Source of the DNA: an uncultured Clostridia bacterium
GTDB lineage: Bacteria; Bacillota; Clostridia; Christensenellales; Borkfalkiaceae
DNA length: 64,000 nucleotides
NCBI GenBank assembly: GCA_944367415.1
Contig: CALVWN010000060.1
Location: forward strand, 1-64,000
Reading direction: 5' to 3'
This document shows, in pieces, positions 25,632-34,241 of the stretch (positions within the stretch are counted from its first letter, which is position 1; each line of letters opens with the position of its first letter). The position numbers and the translations under genes are program-made. The notes beneath the pieces were generated by a model that was not told where the DNA came from, ran no database searches, and saw only the letters and a program-made list of their open reading frames with translations.

Positions 25632-27353
25632 TTATTCCTCCGAAGGGGGCAGCCGGAACAAATCGATGATGCCCTCAAATATCTGCCCGGCGCAGGGCGC
25701 AGCCACGGTGCTGCCGTAGTACGCCCCCTGCGGTTCATCCACGATGATGAGCGCGAGATAGCGCGGATCGTCTGCGGGAAAATAGCCGACAAAGGAGGAG
25801 ACGTATTTCCCCTGCGCGATATGTCCGTTCTCGTATTTTTGCGCCGTACCCGTCTTGCCCGCAACGCGGTACCCCTCGATGTACGCCTTCTTGCCGCTGC
25901 CGTCGCGCACCACCCCTTCGAGCATGGAAGAGAGCATCGCCGACGCCTCCTCGCTCACCGTGCGGCCGAGAAGCACAGGTTCGGTGCGTTCGAGCAGGGC
26001 GCCGTCCTCCGTGACGATGGCATCCACGAGCCGCGGCGCGTAGTAATATCCCCCGTTGACCGCCGCCGCGCTCGCGCAGGCGAGCTGAAGAGGCGTGACT
26101 GCGATGGTCTGCCCGAAGCCGATGCGCGCGAAGTCGCAGTCGCGCAGCGTGCTCTCGGGCAGCAGCATCCCGATCGCCTCGCCCGAAAAGTCGATCCCCG
26201 TCGCCCTTCCGAAGCGGAAGGCGGCGAGATAGTCGTAGAACGTCTGCTTGCCGAGCGCGAGCGCGAGATCGACGAAACAGGGATTGCAGCTGTTGTTGAG
26301 CGCCTCCGCGAGCGTCTGATTGGAATGTTTGCCGTTGGCGTGATCGCTCCAGCAGCGGATGGTCGTTCCGTCCACAACGCGCGTGCGGGAGGAGGAAAAG
26401 ATCGCATTGAGCGCATAGGCCGCGGCGTTTCCGCGCAGATATTCCTCGATATTCGCCGCGGCGGTGATGATCTTGAAGGTGGAACCCGGCTCGTAGATGT
26501 CGCTCACGACGGCGTTGCGCGAGAGCGCATTCAGCGCCGAAAGGTCGTTCCGCGGGATGTCGTTGAGATCGTAGGAGGGAAGATTGACCATCGCGAGCAC
26601 GGAAAAATCGGAAGGATCGAGCACGACGGCACGCACCGCCTTGGCGGAGGAAGTCTCCAGCACCGCACGCATGACCTCCTCGGCGAGCGCCTGGATGCGG
26701 TAGTCGATGGTGAGGCGCACGCTCAATCCGTCCGTCGCGGGAATGTACGCCGCCGTGGCGCCCTCCAGTCCGACGCCGACGAGGTCGGTCTCAAAGAGGA
26801 TCTCCCCCCGCTCCCCCGCGAGATATTTGTCGTAATACTGCTCGATGCCCGTCGATCCGGAGCCGTCGAAGGAGGTAAACCCCAGCACCTGACAGGCGAG
26901 CGCGCCGTGCGGATAGAAGCGCACGTCGTCGCGGGCATAGTAGACGCCGTCCAGATCGGCGCCCTCGATGCGCTCCGCGACGCTCTTTTCCGTGCGCCGC
27001 AGCAGCACGATCTCCGACCGGCTGCCGTCCGTGAGCTTTTCATAGAGCGTCTCATAGGAGAGCGCGAGCGCGTCGGAGAGAAGGGACGCCGTGCCCTCCG
27101 CATCCGTCACGGCGTTGGCGCGCGCATAGACGGTGTAGGCGGGAAGGTTGCCCGCGAGAAGCTCCCCGTTGACGTCATAGATGTTGCCCCTTCCCGCCGA
27201 GACGGGGATCTCGCGCGTCCACTGGTCGAGGGCGCGGGCGTTGAGATCGTCCTCCCAGATGACCTGGATATAGAAGAAGCGGGCAAGAAAAAGACAAAAA
27301 AGAAAGGTTATCGCCGTGATCACGGCAAATAACCTCTTTCGTAGGACAGACAA
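25632..27353 (-). CDS. Class B penicillin-binding protein (FtsI/SpoVD/PbpB type)
   Basis: A transpeptidase of about 573 residues with an N-terminal membrane helix (RLFAVITAITFLFCLFLARFFY), a dimerisation domain (IPVSAGRGNIYDVNGELLA) and a transpeptidase domain with EPGSTFKI (Ser291, counted from the TTG), SCN in NNSCNP, and KTGTAQK. No PASTA repeats are present, so it is closer to FtsI/PbpB. The start is uncertain: I give the TTG at 27351-27353, but its ribosome-binding site is poor. A strong GGAGG lies further upstream (27384-27388) with only an in-frame ATC (27372-27374) at the right distance. It partners with FtsW in septal wall synthesis. Confidence 0.9.
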   Translation of the reverse strand: MSVLRKRLFAVITAITFLFCLFLARFFYIQVIWEDDLNARALDQWTREIPVSAGRGNIYDVNGELLAGNLPAYTVYARANAVTDAEGTASLLSDALALSYETLYEKLTDGSRSEIVLLRRTEKSVAERIEGADLDGVYYARDDVRFYPHGALACQVLGFTSFDGSGSTGIEQYYDKYLAGERGEILFETDLVGVGLEGATAAYIPATDGLSVRLTIDYRIQALAEEVMRAVLETSSAKAVRAVVLDPSDFSVLAMVNLPSYDLNDIPRNDLSALNALSRNAVVSDIYEPGSTFKIITAAANIEEYLRGNAAAYALNAIFSSSRTRVVDGTTIRCWSDHANGKHSNQTLAEALNNSCNPCFVDLALALGKQTFYDYLAAFRFGRATGIDFSGEAIGMLLPESTLRDCDFARIGFGQTIAVTPLQLACASAAAVNGGYYYAPRLVDAIVTEDGALLERTEPVLLGRTVSEEASAMLSSMLEGVVRDGSGKKAYIEGYRVAGKTGTAQKYENGHIAQGKYVSSFVGYFPADDPRYLALIIVDEPQGAYYGSTVAAPCAGQIFEGIIDLFRLPPSEE

Positions 27354-27394
27354 GGAATAGTCCCGGTATTTGATATGTAATTTCCTCCGCGCGA

Positions 27395-28378
27395 TCAGTT
27401 TCCGCGCACCATGCCGTTCTCTTCCGCCCAGGCGTCGATATAGTCGCCCGACTGGAAGTAGTCGATGTCCTCCTGCATCTGCGCATAGCGCGACTGCAGG
27501 TCGCGAAGCTGTGCTTCTTTGCCGGAAATATCGGCGTTGACGGCGGTCAGGATGCCGGAATTGATGCAGATGAGTGCAATGATGAGCACGATCGCCGCAA
27601 CGACGGCGCAAAGAAGAAGTTTGGTCTTGAGCGAGATCGCGGCGCCGACGCCGGTCTGCGTCTTTGTCGCCTCCCCCGTCTGAAGCACTTCCATCGTGCG
27701 GCGGGTGGGCAGCGCATCCTCTTCCGCCGCGGGCGCAAAGACGGGCGCCGCAGGCATCTCGACGGGTGCGGGTGCGTACATCGGCGCGGCGACGGCGGGT
27801 GCAGCCGTGTACATCTGTGCAGGCGCACCCATGACTGCCGGCGCGGGAGCAGGTGCCCCCATGACCGCCGGCGCAGGAGCAACTGCAGGTGCAGCCGCTC
27901 CTGCCCTCGCGTCAATGATCTCACCATCCTTTATAACAAGACCTTCAAACAGACCCGGTTTCTTCCGGGCAGGCTGATATGCAACATAATCGGCAAGGCG
28001 CTGTGCCGTATTGGCGGAGTAATTGTCCTCCGTGCGGGGAGCGGAATACGTCTGCGCAGGCGCGACCGACTCATGAACGGGCATGACAGGGCGCTCGAGC
28101 GTCGCCGTTCCCGCAGGCGCGGCATAGGATGCAGGCGCATAACTGCCCGCATATGCCTCCGCTGCCGGACGATGCGACATCTCGTGCGAACGCTCGTTTG
28201 TCCATGCCTCATCGCTGTCATGGGTTTCGTAGATCAGCTTCTGGTAGTTCTCCGAAATTTTATTCTTATGCTCTTCTTCGGCAGACAGCGGTTGCTTCTG
28301 GACGGAAGGACGGCGCTCTTCGTGCCGTACGTCGCGCCCGGTAGTGACGGTATCTTCCATGAAAGCCGTATTCGCCAT
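27395..28378 (-). CDS. FtsL-like division protein with long Pro/Ala-rich cytoplasmic region
   Basis: A 327-residue bitopic protein. About 250 cytoplasmic residues come first, rich in Ala, Pro, Met and Val (repeated APAPAVMGAPA), then one membrane helix (about 254-276, LLLCAVVAAIVLIIALICI) and a short extracytoplasmic coiled coil (EAQLRDLQSRYAQMQEDIDYF). Topology and position between rsmH and the PBP gene match FtsL (or a DivIC/septum-initiator-like protein), which normally is only about 100-120 residues; the N-terminal extension is unusual. AAAGGGGAAAG precedes the ATG. Identity by position is fairly sure; the function of the extension is unknown. Confidence 0.75.
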   Translation of the reverse strand: MANTAFMEDTVTTGRDVRHEERRPSVQKQPLSAEEEHKNKISENYQKLIYETHDSDEAWTNERSHEMSHRPAAEAYAGSYAPASYAAPAGTATLERPVMPVHESVAPAQTYSAPRTEDNYSANTAQRLADYVAYQPARKKPGLFEGLVIKDGEIIDARAGAAAPAVAPAPAVMGAPAPAPAVMGAPAQMYTAAPAVAAPMYAPAPVEMPAAPVFAPAAEEDALPTRRTMEVLQTGEATKTQTGVGAAISLKTKLLLCAVVAAIVLIIALICINSGILTAVNADISGKEAQLRDLQSRYAQMQEDIDYFQSGDYIDAWAEENGMVRGN

Positions 28379-28416
28379 GATCTTTCCCCTTTGATTCTAT
28401 TCGACCATTCGCCCGT

Positions 28417-29349
28417 TTATTCGACTTTTCGGGCAACGCGCAGCTTTGCGCTTGCGCTTCTGGAGTTGATGCGCTGTTCTTCCTCTCCCGCCGTGATGGG
28501 CTTGCGGTTGACAAGCTCGATCTCCTGCTTCTTTCCGCAGACGCAGACGGGAAAGCTCTTGGGGCAGGTACACCCCTCGCTCATGGAGCGGAACACGTTC
28601 TTGACGATCCGATCCTCCAGCGAATGAAAGGTGAGGATGCACGCCCTGCCGCCCTTTTTCAGCCGCCGTGTCAGCCCCTCGACGCACTCCCTGAGTCCGT
28701 CCAGTTCGCCGTTGACCTCGATGCGGATGGCCTGGAAGGTCTTGCGGGCACAGGCATTGTAGCGGTAGCGCGCGGGAACGCTGCGTTCGATGATGTCGCG
28801 CAGAGCGCCGCACGTCCGGATGCGCCCCTTCTCCCGCTCCCGCACGAGGGTGCGGACGATGGAGGGCGCGAACGTCTCTTCGCCGTACTCGCGCAGGATG
28901 CGCACGAGCGCCTCCTCGGGATATTCGTTGACGACGGTCTCCGCCGTCAGCGGCGTTCTGTCATCCATCCGCATATCGAGCGGCGCGTCGTCGCTGCGGT
29001 AGGCAAACCCGCGCCGCGCGTCGTCGATCTGATGGGAGGAAATGCCCAGATCGAGCAGATATCCGTCCAGCGCATCCACCCCTGCCGCGGACAGCACCGC
29101 CTCGTAATTTTTGAAGTCGGTGCGGAAGAGCTGAAATCTTCCCGCAAAGGGAGCGAGCCGCTCCCCCGCCGCACGGATGGCATCGCCGTCCTTGTCGGTG
29201 GCAATGAGGCGCACGGTCGGATCGGATGCGAGGATGGCATAGGAGTGTCCCCCGCCGCCCGCCGTGCCGTCGAAGTAGACGCCGCCCGGTCTTATCGCAA
29301 GCCCCTCGAGCACTTCGTCCACCATGATCGGGCGATGGTACTCGCTCAT
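28417..29349 (-). CDS. rsmH: 16S rRNA m4C1402 methyltransferase
   Basis: A 310-residue methyltransferase (MraW) that N4-methylates C1402 of 16S rRNA. YHRPIMVDEVLEGL, YFDGTAGGGGHSYAIL (AdoMet-binding), DLGISSHQIDDARRGFAYR and the C-terminal FHSLEDRIVK are diagnostic. A Cys cluster (CTCPKSFPVCVCGKK) near the end is the usual one. The ATG at 29347-29349 has AGGAG upstream and begins 1 bp past the mraZ stop, so the two genes are coupled. Confidence 0.96.
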   Translation of the reverse strand: MSEYHRPIMVDEVLEGLAIRPGGVYFDGTAGGGGHSYAILASDPTVRLIATDKDGDAIRAAGERLAPFAGRFQLFRTDFKNYEAVLSAAGVDALDGYLLDLGISSHQIDDARRGFAYRSDDAPLDMRMDDRTPLTAETVVNEYPEEALVRILREYGEETFAPSIVRTLVREREKGRIRTCGALRDIIERSVPARYRYNACARKTFQAIRIEVNGELDGLRECVEGLTRRLKKGGRACILTFHSLEDRIVKNVFRSMSEGCTCPKSFPVCVCGKKQEIELVNRKPITAGEEEQRINSRSASAKLRVARKVE

Positions 29350-29350
29350 C

Positions 29351-29794
29351 TCACTGCTCCTGCTTCTTCTGGTACGCCAGCGCGTTCGCCTGCTGGATGG
29401 ACATACTTCCGACGGAGGCCTCAAAACGCTCCTGCGACCAGATCTCGATGTATGTCCCCATGCCGACGGTCACGACGTCTTTCTCCAGCCCCGCGTACTC
29501 GCGGAAGGTCTTGGGAATGGGCGCCCTGCCCTGCGGGTCTTCCGACACCTCGTCGATGGAGCAGAGGATGCGGCGCTTGGCGTTCATCAGTTCCGGATCT
29601 CCGGGATTGACTTCGTCGAAGGCAGCGAGCTTTTGCGTCAGTACAGATTCGGGCATGACGGAGATGCAGCCGGCGCCGTACTCGACAAAGTACAGCTTCT
29701 CGTCCCTCGGGAACTCGTTCTTGTACTTTGCCGGGATCCGGATTCTGTTTTTGGCGTCCAACTGGTGGGCGACTTTTCCGGTCAGCATCTTCAT
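29351..29794 (-). CDS. mraZ: Transcriptional regulator MraZ
   Basis: A 147-residue MraZ with two SpoVT/AbrB-like halves: GKVAHQLDAKNRIRIPAKYK with FVEYGAGCISVM in the first, and DPQGRAPIPKTFREYAGLEK with GMGTYIEIWSQERF in the second. MraZ represses its own operon by binding direct repeats near the promoter. Here four AGTGGT-like repeats at exact 10-bp spacing overlap the upstream promoter. Start choice between ATGs at 29794 and 29788 is open, since neither has a strong ribosome-binding site. It is the first gene of the dcw operon. Confidence 0.93.
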   Translation of the reverse strand: MKMLTGKVAHQLDAKNRIRIPAKYKNEFPRDEKLYFVEYGAGCISVMPESVLTQKLAAFDEVNPGDPELMNAKRRILCSIDEVSEDPQGRAPIPKTFREYAGLEKDVVTVGMGTYIEIWSQERFEASVGSMSIQQANALAYQKKQEQ

Positions 29795-29836
29795 GGCGTG
29801 TCTCTTTACTTCCCCAATTTCTATACTACGAGAATT

Positions 29837-29865
29837 ATTATAGCACCACTTTTGACCACTGTCAA
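29837..29865 (-). promoter_or_regulatory. Promoter of the dcw operon
   Basis: Minus-strand TTGACA (29860-29865), 17 bp, TATAAT (29837-29842). The spacer and -35 box overlap the MraZ repeats. Confidence 0.85.
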
Positions 29866-29880
29866 CCACCTTTGGCTACT
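29845..29880 (-). promoter_or_regulatory. MraZ box: four direct repeats at 10-bp period
   Basis: In plus-strand reading the repeats are ACCACT (29845), ACCACT (29855), ACCACC (29865) and GCTACT (29875), each followed by 4 nt. On the minus strand these are AGTGGT-type boxes. MraZ sites known from other bacteria are also short G-rich direct repeats at about 10-bp period, so this is very likely the autoregulatory operator. Confidence 0.8.
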
Positions 29881-29905
29881 TTTTTCCCGAAATCGGAAAA
29901 TATTT

Positions 29906-30742
29906 TTACCTAAATCTAAAACAAATGTTCGAAAAATACACCTTTTCGTTCACTTTATGGTGGGTGCCAAGGAAAATTACTCCCGTTTTTCCCGCTTTTT
30001 TATACCTTTTTGTAAAACATTTGTTCGGATTTTGTTCGGGTCGAAGGTGGTCATCCGTCCCAATTCCGGACACCTCCCCCGCGCCCGAAAGCAGCGTTTC
30101 GAGCCGCCGCGCCGCCCCTTCCGCCCCGTCGAAGACGGGAACACCGTAAAATGCGGCGATCTCATCGCGCAAAAGGGCGTAATGCGTGCAGCCGAGCACC
30201 ACGCCGTCGCAGGAAATGCGGGGCAGGTGGTCGGAGAGGGTCAGCCTTTCCCCGCGGCAGAAATGCCCCTCGATGGCGGCGGCAAAGCGGGGCAGCGCCG
30301 CGACCTCGAAGCGGCAGGCGGGAAAGCGGGCGATGAGGGCGCGCAGCCTTGCGCTGTGCGCCGTCAGGGGCGTGGCGAGGACGAGAGCGCGGCGGCAGAC
30401 GCGCGCGGCGGGCGCAACGGCCGGTTCCATGCCGATGACGGGAAAGGAAAATGCGCCGCGCATCTCATCGGCGCAGACGGCGGTGGCGGTGTTGCAGGCG
30501 AGCACGACGGCATCCGCCCCCATCCGCCGGAAGCGCAGAAGTGCGCGGCGGCAGAGACGCGCGACCTGTTCGGGCGGACGGGAGCCGTAGGGCGCATGGC
30601 CGTTGTCGCCGAAATACAGGAACTGCACCGCGGGCAGACGGCGGACGCAGGCGGCAAGCACGCTCAGTCCGCCGATGCCGCTGTCGAACACCCCCACGCG
30701 CAGTGTGCCCGCCCCGCGAAGATCCCCGGAAAGTTTTTGCAA
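29906..30742 (-). CDS. murI: Glutamate racemase
   Basis: A cofactor-independent racemase (278 residues from the chosen start) supplying D-glutamate for MurD. VGVFDSGIGGLSVL has the catalytic-site Asp/Ser; ACNTATA and GCTHYALL carry the two catalytic Cys; FGDNGHAPYG is the family loop. The TTG at 30742 is the furthest plausible start (GGGGGAAG upstream but distant); a GTG near residue 16 is possible. The last 55 residues are Lys/Phe-rich, come from markedly AT-rich DNA and do not resemble the usual C-terminal helix, suggesting a drifted or acquired tail. It lies just upstream of mraZ in the same direction. Confidence 0.88.
   Translation of the reverse strand: MQKLSGDLRGAGTLRVGVFDSGIGGLSVLAACVRRLPAVQFLYFGDNGHAPYGSRPPEQVARLCRRALLRFRRMGADAVVLACNTATAVCADEMRGAFSFPVIGMEPAVAPAARVCRRALVLATPLTAHSARLRALIARFPACRFEVAALPRFAAAIEGHFCRGERLTLSDHLPRISCDGVVLGCTHYALLRDEIAAFYGVPVFDGAEGAARRLETLLSGAGEVSGIGTDDHLRPEQNPNKCFTKRYKKAGKTGVIFLGTHHKVNEKVYFSNICFRFR
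29918..30027. promoter_or_regulatory. Two SOS-box-like 14-mers in the AT-rich end of murI
   Basis: AAAACAAATGTTCG (29918-29931) and AAAACATTTGTTCG (30014-30027) differ at two positions. Read on the minus strand they are CGAAC-N4-GTTTT, close to the Gram-positive LexA box (CGAAC-N4-GTTCG type). They lie inside the murI frame and 50-190 bp upstream of the mraZ promoter. Function is only a suggestion. Confidence 0.35.
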
Positions 30743-30770
30743 AATTTCTCGCTTCCCCCATGAAAAATAG

Positions 30771-30799
30771 TTTACAAGCGATTTATTTTATGCTAAAAT
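30771..30799 (+). promoter_or_regulatory. Promoter of rpsT
   Basis: TTTACA (30771-30776), 17 bp, TAAAAT (30794-30799). Confidence 0.75.
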
Positions 30800-30841
30800 A
30801 GCAGAAGTTATCAAGACAAAAGCCATTGAAGGAGTAATATC

Positions 30842-31108
30842 GTGCCCAATATCAAATCTGCGAAGAAGCGCGTGCTGGTGACCGAGAAGAAGACGAAAGA
30901 GAACAAAATGATCAAGTCCGCGCTCAAGACGAGTATCAAGAAGTTCCTTGCCGCCGTCGAAGCCGGCGACAAAGAGACGGCAAACGCGCTGTATCCCGAG
31001 ACGGTCTCGGCGATCGATTCCGCAGCGAGCAAGGGCGTTCTGCATAAGAACAACGCCGCAAACAAGAAGGCAAGACTCGCAAAGAAGCTCGCCTCTCTTT
31101 CCGCGTAA
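30842..31108 (+). CDS. rpsT: 30S ribosomal protein S20
   Basis: An 88-residue basic helical protein of the small subunit that binds 16S r[23 protein letters not shown] at the start and [20 protein letters not shown] at the end are the family signature. It starts with GTG (30842-30844), preceded by AAGGAG at good spacing. Monocistronic with its own promoter and two terminators in a row. Confidence 0.97.
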   Translation: MPNIKSAKKRVLVTEKKTKENKMIKSALKTSIKKFLAAVEAGDKETANALYPETVSAIDSAASKGVLHKNNAANKKARLAKKLASLSA

Positions 31109-31124
31109 CTTTTTCAGAAAGATC

Positions 31125-31150
31125 GCCCGCCGCACGGCGGGCTTTTTTTC
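31125..31150 (+). terminator. First terminator after rpsT
   Basis: GCCCGCCG, loop CA, CGGCGGGC, then seven T. Confidence 0.85.
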
Positions 31151-31172
31151 GTGCCGCGCACGTCTTCCCTCC

Positions 31173-31198
31173 GTCCGCCCCCGCCGGCGGACTTTTTT
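31173..31198 (+). terminator. Second terminator after rpsT
   Basis: GTCCGCC, 6-nt loop, GGCGGAC, then six T. It insulates the pot operon from rpsT read-through. Confidence 0.75.
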
Positions 31199-31249
31199 CA
31201 CGCCGTGAAAAGTTTTTGGAAAAAAGATGAAAAAAGTCGTTTCAAACAG

Positions 31250-31278
31250 TTGACAATCCCTCTCATTTATATTATGAT
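31250..31278 (+). promoter_or_regulatory. Promoter of the polyamine-uptake operon
   Basis: TTGACA (31250-31255), 17 bp, TATGAT (31273-31278). Confidence 0.8.
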
Positions 31279-31299
31279 AGCGTCCGTTGGTTTATTATC

Positions 31300-31338
31300 A
31301 TTAAACTTTGCGTTTAATTTTACGAGAGTTCCGTAAAA
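31300..31338 (+). promoter_or_regulatory. Two palindromic operator candidates upstream of the PuuR-like gene
   Basis: ATTAAAC-TTTGC-GTTTAAT (31300-31318) and TTTTACG-7 nt-CGTAAAA (31318-31338) lie end to end, 20-60 bp downstream of the -10 box and upstream of the regulator's start. Their position suggests roadblock repression by the regulator itself; the second could also fold as an RNA hairpin. Confidence 0.6.
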
Positions 31339-31381
31339 CCTGACGAAAAGTTTAGTATGACAAAACGGAAAGGAGTGTTTT

Positions 31382-31915
31382 ATGCAGCTCGGCAGAAAGA
31401 TCCGAGACCTACGACAGCAGTACAATCTCACGCAGGAGGAACTTGCAGACCGGTGCGAACTGACGAAGGGATACATCTCGCAGCTCGAAAACGATCTCAC
31501 AAGCCCCTCCATCGCCACGCTCAACGACATCCTCAACGCGCTCGGCAGCAACCTCTCCGATTTCTTCCGCGAGGACAGCGAGGAAAAGGTGGTCTTTTCG
31601 CAGGAGGAGTACATCGAAAAGCAGGCGGACGGCATGATCTGGAACTGGGTCATCCCCAATGCCCAGAAGAACATGATGGAGCCGGTGCTCGTCGAGCTTG
31701 CGCCCGAGGCATCCGCGCCCGTCGACTTCCCTCATGACGGCGAAGAGTTCGGCTATGTGCTGGAAGGACGCATCGCCATCGTCGTCGGCGGCAAGGCACA
31801 CCTCGCGAAAAAGGGCGAGAGCTTCTATTACACGGCGAACCGCGAACACCGCATCGTCAACAAGGGCAAGGGCCGCGCAAAGTTCTTGTGGATCTCCACC
31901 CCTCCCAACTTCTGA
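31382..31915 (+). CDS. XRE-family regulator with cupin domain (PuuR-like)
   Basis: A 177-residue regulator with an N-terminal helix-turn-helix (residues 5-60, RDLRQQYNLTQEELADRCEL and TKGYISQLENDLTSPS) and a C-terminal cupin (about 105-175, HDGEEFGYVLEGRIAIVVGG, GESFYYTANREHRIVNKG). This architecture is that of PuuR-type regulators, which often sense polyamines. It is the first gene of the potABCD operon, 32 bp before potA, and two palindromes sit in its leader. AAAGGAG precedes the ATG. The inducer is inferred from context. Confidence 0.88.
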   Translation: MQLGRKIRDLRQQYNLTQEELADRCELTKGYISQLENDLTSPSIATLNDILNALGSNLSDFFREDSEEKVVFSQEEYIEKQADGMIWNWVIPNAQKNMMEPVLVELAPEASAPVDFPHDGEEFGYVLEGRIAIVVGGKAHLAKKGESFYYTANREHRIVNKGKGRAKFLWISTPPNF

Positions 31916-31947
31916 AAAAAATAACGATAATATAAAAGGAAAAAGCA

Positions 31948-33456
31948 ATGGCCGAACACATCATCGAACTTCAGAACGTCACCAAATACTTCGATGACAC
32001 CCTCGTCATCGACAACGTGAGCTTTTACGTCAACAAGGGAGAATTCATCACCTTCCTCGGCCCGTCGGGCTGCGGCAAGACGACGACGCTCCGAATGATC
32101 GCGGGATTTGACCTGCCGACGAGCGGGAAGATCCTGTTGAGCGGGAAGGACATCTCCGCCCTTCCGCCCAACAAGCGCCCCGTCAATACGGTGTTCCAGC
32201 GCTACGCGCTCTTCCCCCATCTCAACGTGTTCGAGAACATTGCCTTCGGCCTCAAAAACAAGCGGGTGCTCAATACCTACCGCAACGACGAGGGAAAGGA
32301 ATACGCAAAGCGCGAAAAGCTGACCAAAAAGGAGATCGCCGAGAAGGTGGAAAAGGCGCTCGAGCTGGTCGACCTCGAGGGCTTTGAAAAGCGCTCCATC
32401 TCGACGCTTTCGGGCGGTCAGCAGCAGCGCGTCGCCATCGCGCGCGCCATCGTCAACGAACCGGAGATCCTCCTTCTGGACGAGCCGCTCGGCGCGCTCG
32501 ATCTGAAAATGCGCAAGGAGATGCAGATCGAGCTGAAAGAGATGCACAAGCGGCTCGGAATCACCTTCATCTACGTCACGCACGACCAGGAGGAGGCGCT
32601 CACCATGTCGGACACCATCGTCGTCATGGCGGACGGTGTCGTGCAGCAGATCGGCACCCCCATCGACATCTACAACGAGCCTGCAAACACCTTCGTCGCA
32701 GACTTCATCGGCGAGAGCAACATCTTCAACGGAACGGTGGTCGGCGAGAGAAAGGTGCGCTTCTGCGGCAAGATCTTCGACTGCGTGGACGATTTCGAAC
32801 GCAACGAGCCGGTCGACGTCGTCGTGCGGCCGGAGGACGTCCTCATGACCGCACCCGAGAAGGGCACGCTCAAGGGAACGGTCATCTCCGTCGTCTTCAA
32901 GGGCATCCACTATGAGATCACCGTGCAGGTCGGGAAATTCGAAGTGGTCGTGCAGAGCACGGAGAGCAGAAAGGAGGGCGAGGTCATCGGGCTCAACATC
33001 GCGCCCGACGGCATCCACCTCATGAAGCCCAAGTACACCTCCAACGTCTTTGAAGGCGTCATCACCAAACACAACACGGTGGAGTTTGCGGACGGCGAAT
33101 TCGAATGTGACGTCACCCAGCTCTATCCCGGAAGCCACATCGACGAGGAGGAGTACCTCGTCACGGCGGCGGGCGAAAAACTCGATCTGACGGGAACGGA
33201 AGTCAAGGTCGAGATCGGGCTGCAGGACGTCACGATCAGCGACGACGAAAACGCGGGCGGCACGACGGGACACATCATCTCCATCATCTACAAGGGCGAC
33301 CACTACCGCCTCATCGTGCGCACCGACGGCGAGGACGAGGAGGACTTCGTGTTCGCCACCGACGATCTGTGGAATGAAAACGACCGCGTCTCGGTCATCG
33401 TTCCCAAAGAGAAGATCAAACTCACCCTCAAGCACCCGGAGGACAAGAAGAAATGA
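31948..33456 (+). CDS. potA: Spermidine/putrescine ABC transporter ATPase
   Basis: A 502-residue ABC ATPase, longer than the usual 370 or so. Walker [11 protein letters not shown]-loop [16 protein letters not shown], signature LSGGQQQR and Walker [13 protein letters not shown] are intact, and the H-loop is [11 protein letters not shown] charged insert (about 107-127) lies between Q-loop and signature. The extra C-terminal length holds two TOBE-like segments ([19 protein letters not shown] and [19 protein letters not shown]). Its last 4 nt overlap potB (ATGA). It powers polyamine import with PotB, PotC and PotD. Confidence 0.93.
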   Translation: MAEHIIELQNVTKYFDDTLVIDNVSFYVNKGEFITFLGPSGCGKTTTLRMIAGFDLPTSGKILLSGKDISALPPNKRPVNTVFQRYALFPHLNVFENIAFGLKNKRVLNTYRNDEGKEYAKREKLTKKEIAEKVEKALELVDLEGFEKRSISTLSGGQQQRVAIARAIVNEPEILLLDEPLGALDLKMRKEMQIELKEMHKRLGITFIYVTHDQEEALTMSDTIVVMADGVVQQIGTPIDIYNEPANTFVADFIGESNIFNGTVVGERKVRFCGKIFDCVDDFERNEPVDVVVRPEDVLMTAPEKGTLKGTVISVVFKGIHYEITVQVGKFEVVVQSTESRKEGEVIGLNIAPDGIHLMKPKYTSNVFEGVITKHNTVEFADGEFECDVTQLYPGSHIDEEEYLVTAAGEKLDLTGTEVKVEIGLQDVTISDDENAGGTTGHIISIIYKGDHYRLIVRTDGEDEEDFVFATDDLWNENDRVSVIVPKEKIKLTLKHPEDKKK

Positions 33457-34241
33457 GACTGCGCTTTTCCCGAAAGATGCTGGGCATCCCCTACGCGGTC
33501 TTTCTCGTCTTTTTCGTCATCATCCCCATGCTCATCATTCTCTTTTACGCCTTTACGGACAAAGAGATGCACCTCTCCTTCGGGAACTTCATCCAGTTTT
33601 TCTCCGACCCGACCAAGCTGAGCACCATCGTCTATTCGCTCGTCATCGCGCTCATCACGACGGCGGTCAGCCTGCTCATCGCCTATCCCGTCGCCTACAT
33701 CCTGGCGCGCAGCAAGATGAAGAAAAAATTCGTCATCCTCCTGCTGTTCGTCACTCCCATGTGGATCAACTTCGTGCTGCGCATCAACGCTATCCGCGAA
33801 CTGCTGGGATGGATCGGGCTGCTCGGCGAAGCGAATTACTTCAATACCATCCTCGGCATGGTGTATGACTTCCTTCCCTTCATGATCCTGCCGCTCTATA
33901 CGACCATGCTCAAGATCGACGAAAGTTTCTACGAGGCGAGCGCCGACCTCGGCGCAAACGCCCTGACGACCTTCCGCCGCGTCACGCTGCCGCTCTCCAT
34001 GCCCGGCATCGCGAGCGGCATCACGATGGTGTTCCTGCCCTCGATGACCAACTATGTCGTCTCCGATATGCTCGGCAACTCCAAAGTCACCATCATCGGC
34101 AAATTTATCTACGAATACTTCGGCACCAACTGGCACATGGGCTCGATGGTCGCACTCATCCTGCTCATTGTCGTGTTCCTCTCCACCTGGCTCACGGGCG
34201 GATTCAAGGAAGATGAAACGGTAAGGGGGGCAAATCTTTGA
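33453..34241 (+). CDS. potB: Spermidine/putrescine ABC permease PotB
   Basis: A 262-residue permease with six predicted membrane helices. The EAA loop reads [27 protein letters not shown], the coupling-helix motif that docks to Pot[17 protein letters not shown] and the start [18 protein letters not shown] are typical PotB segments. The start overlaps potA by 4 nt, and potC overlaps its stop. Confidence 0.94.
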   Translation: MRLRFSRKMLGIPYAVFLVFFVIIPMLIILFYAFTDKEMHLSFGNFIQFFSDPTKLSTIVYSLVIALITTAVSLLIAYPVAYILARSKMKKKFVILLLFVTPMWINFVLRINAIRELLGWIGLLGEANYFNTILGMVYDFLPFMILPLYTTMLKIDESFYEASADLGANALTTFRRVTLPLSMPGIASGITMVFLPSMTNYVVSDMLGNSKVTIIGKFIYEYFGTNWHMGSMVALILLIVVFLSTWLTGGFKEDETVRGANL

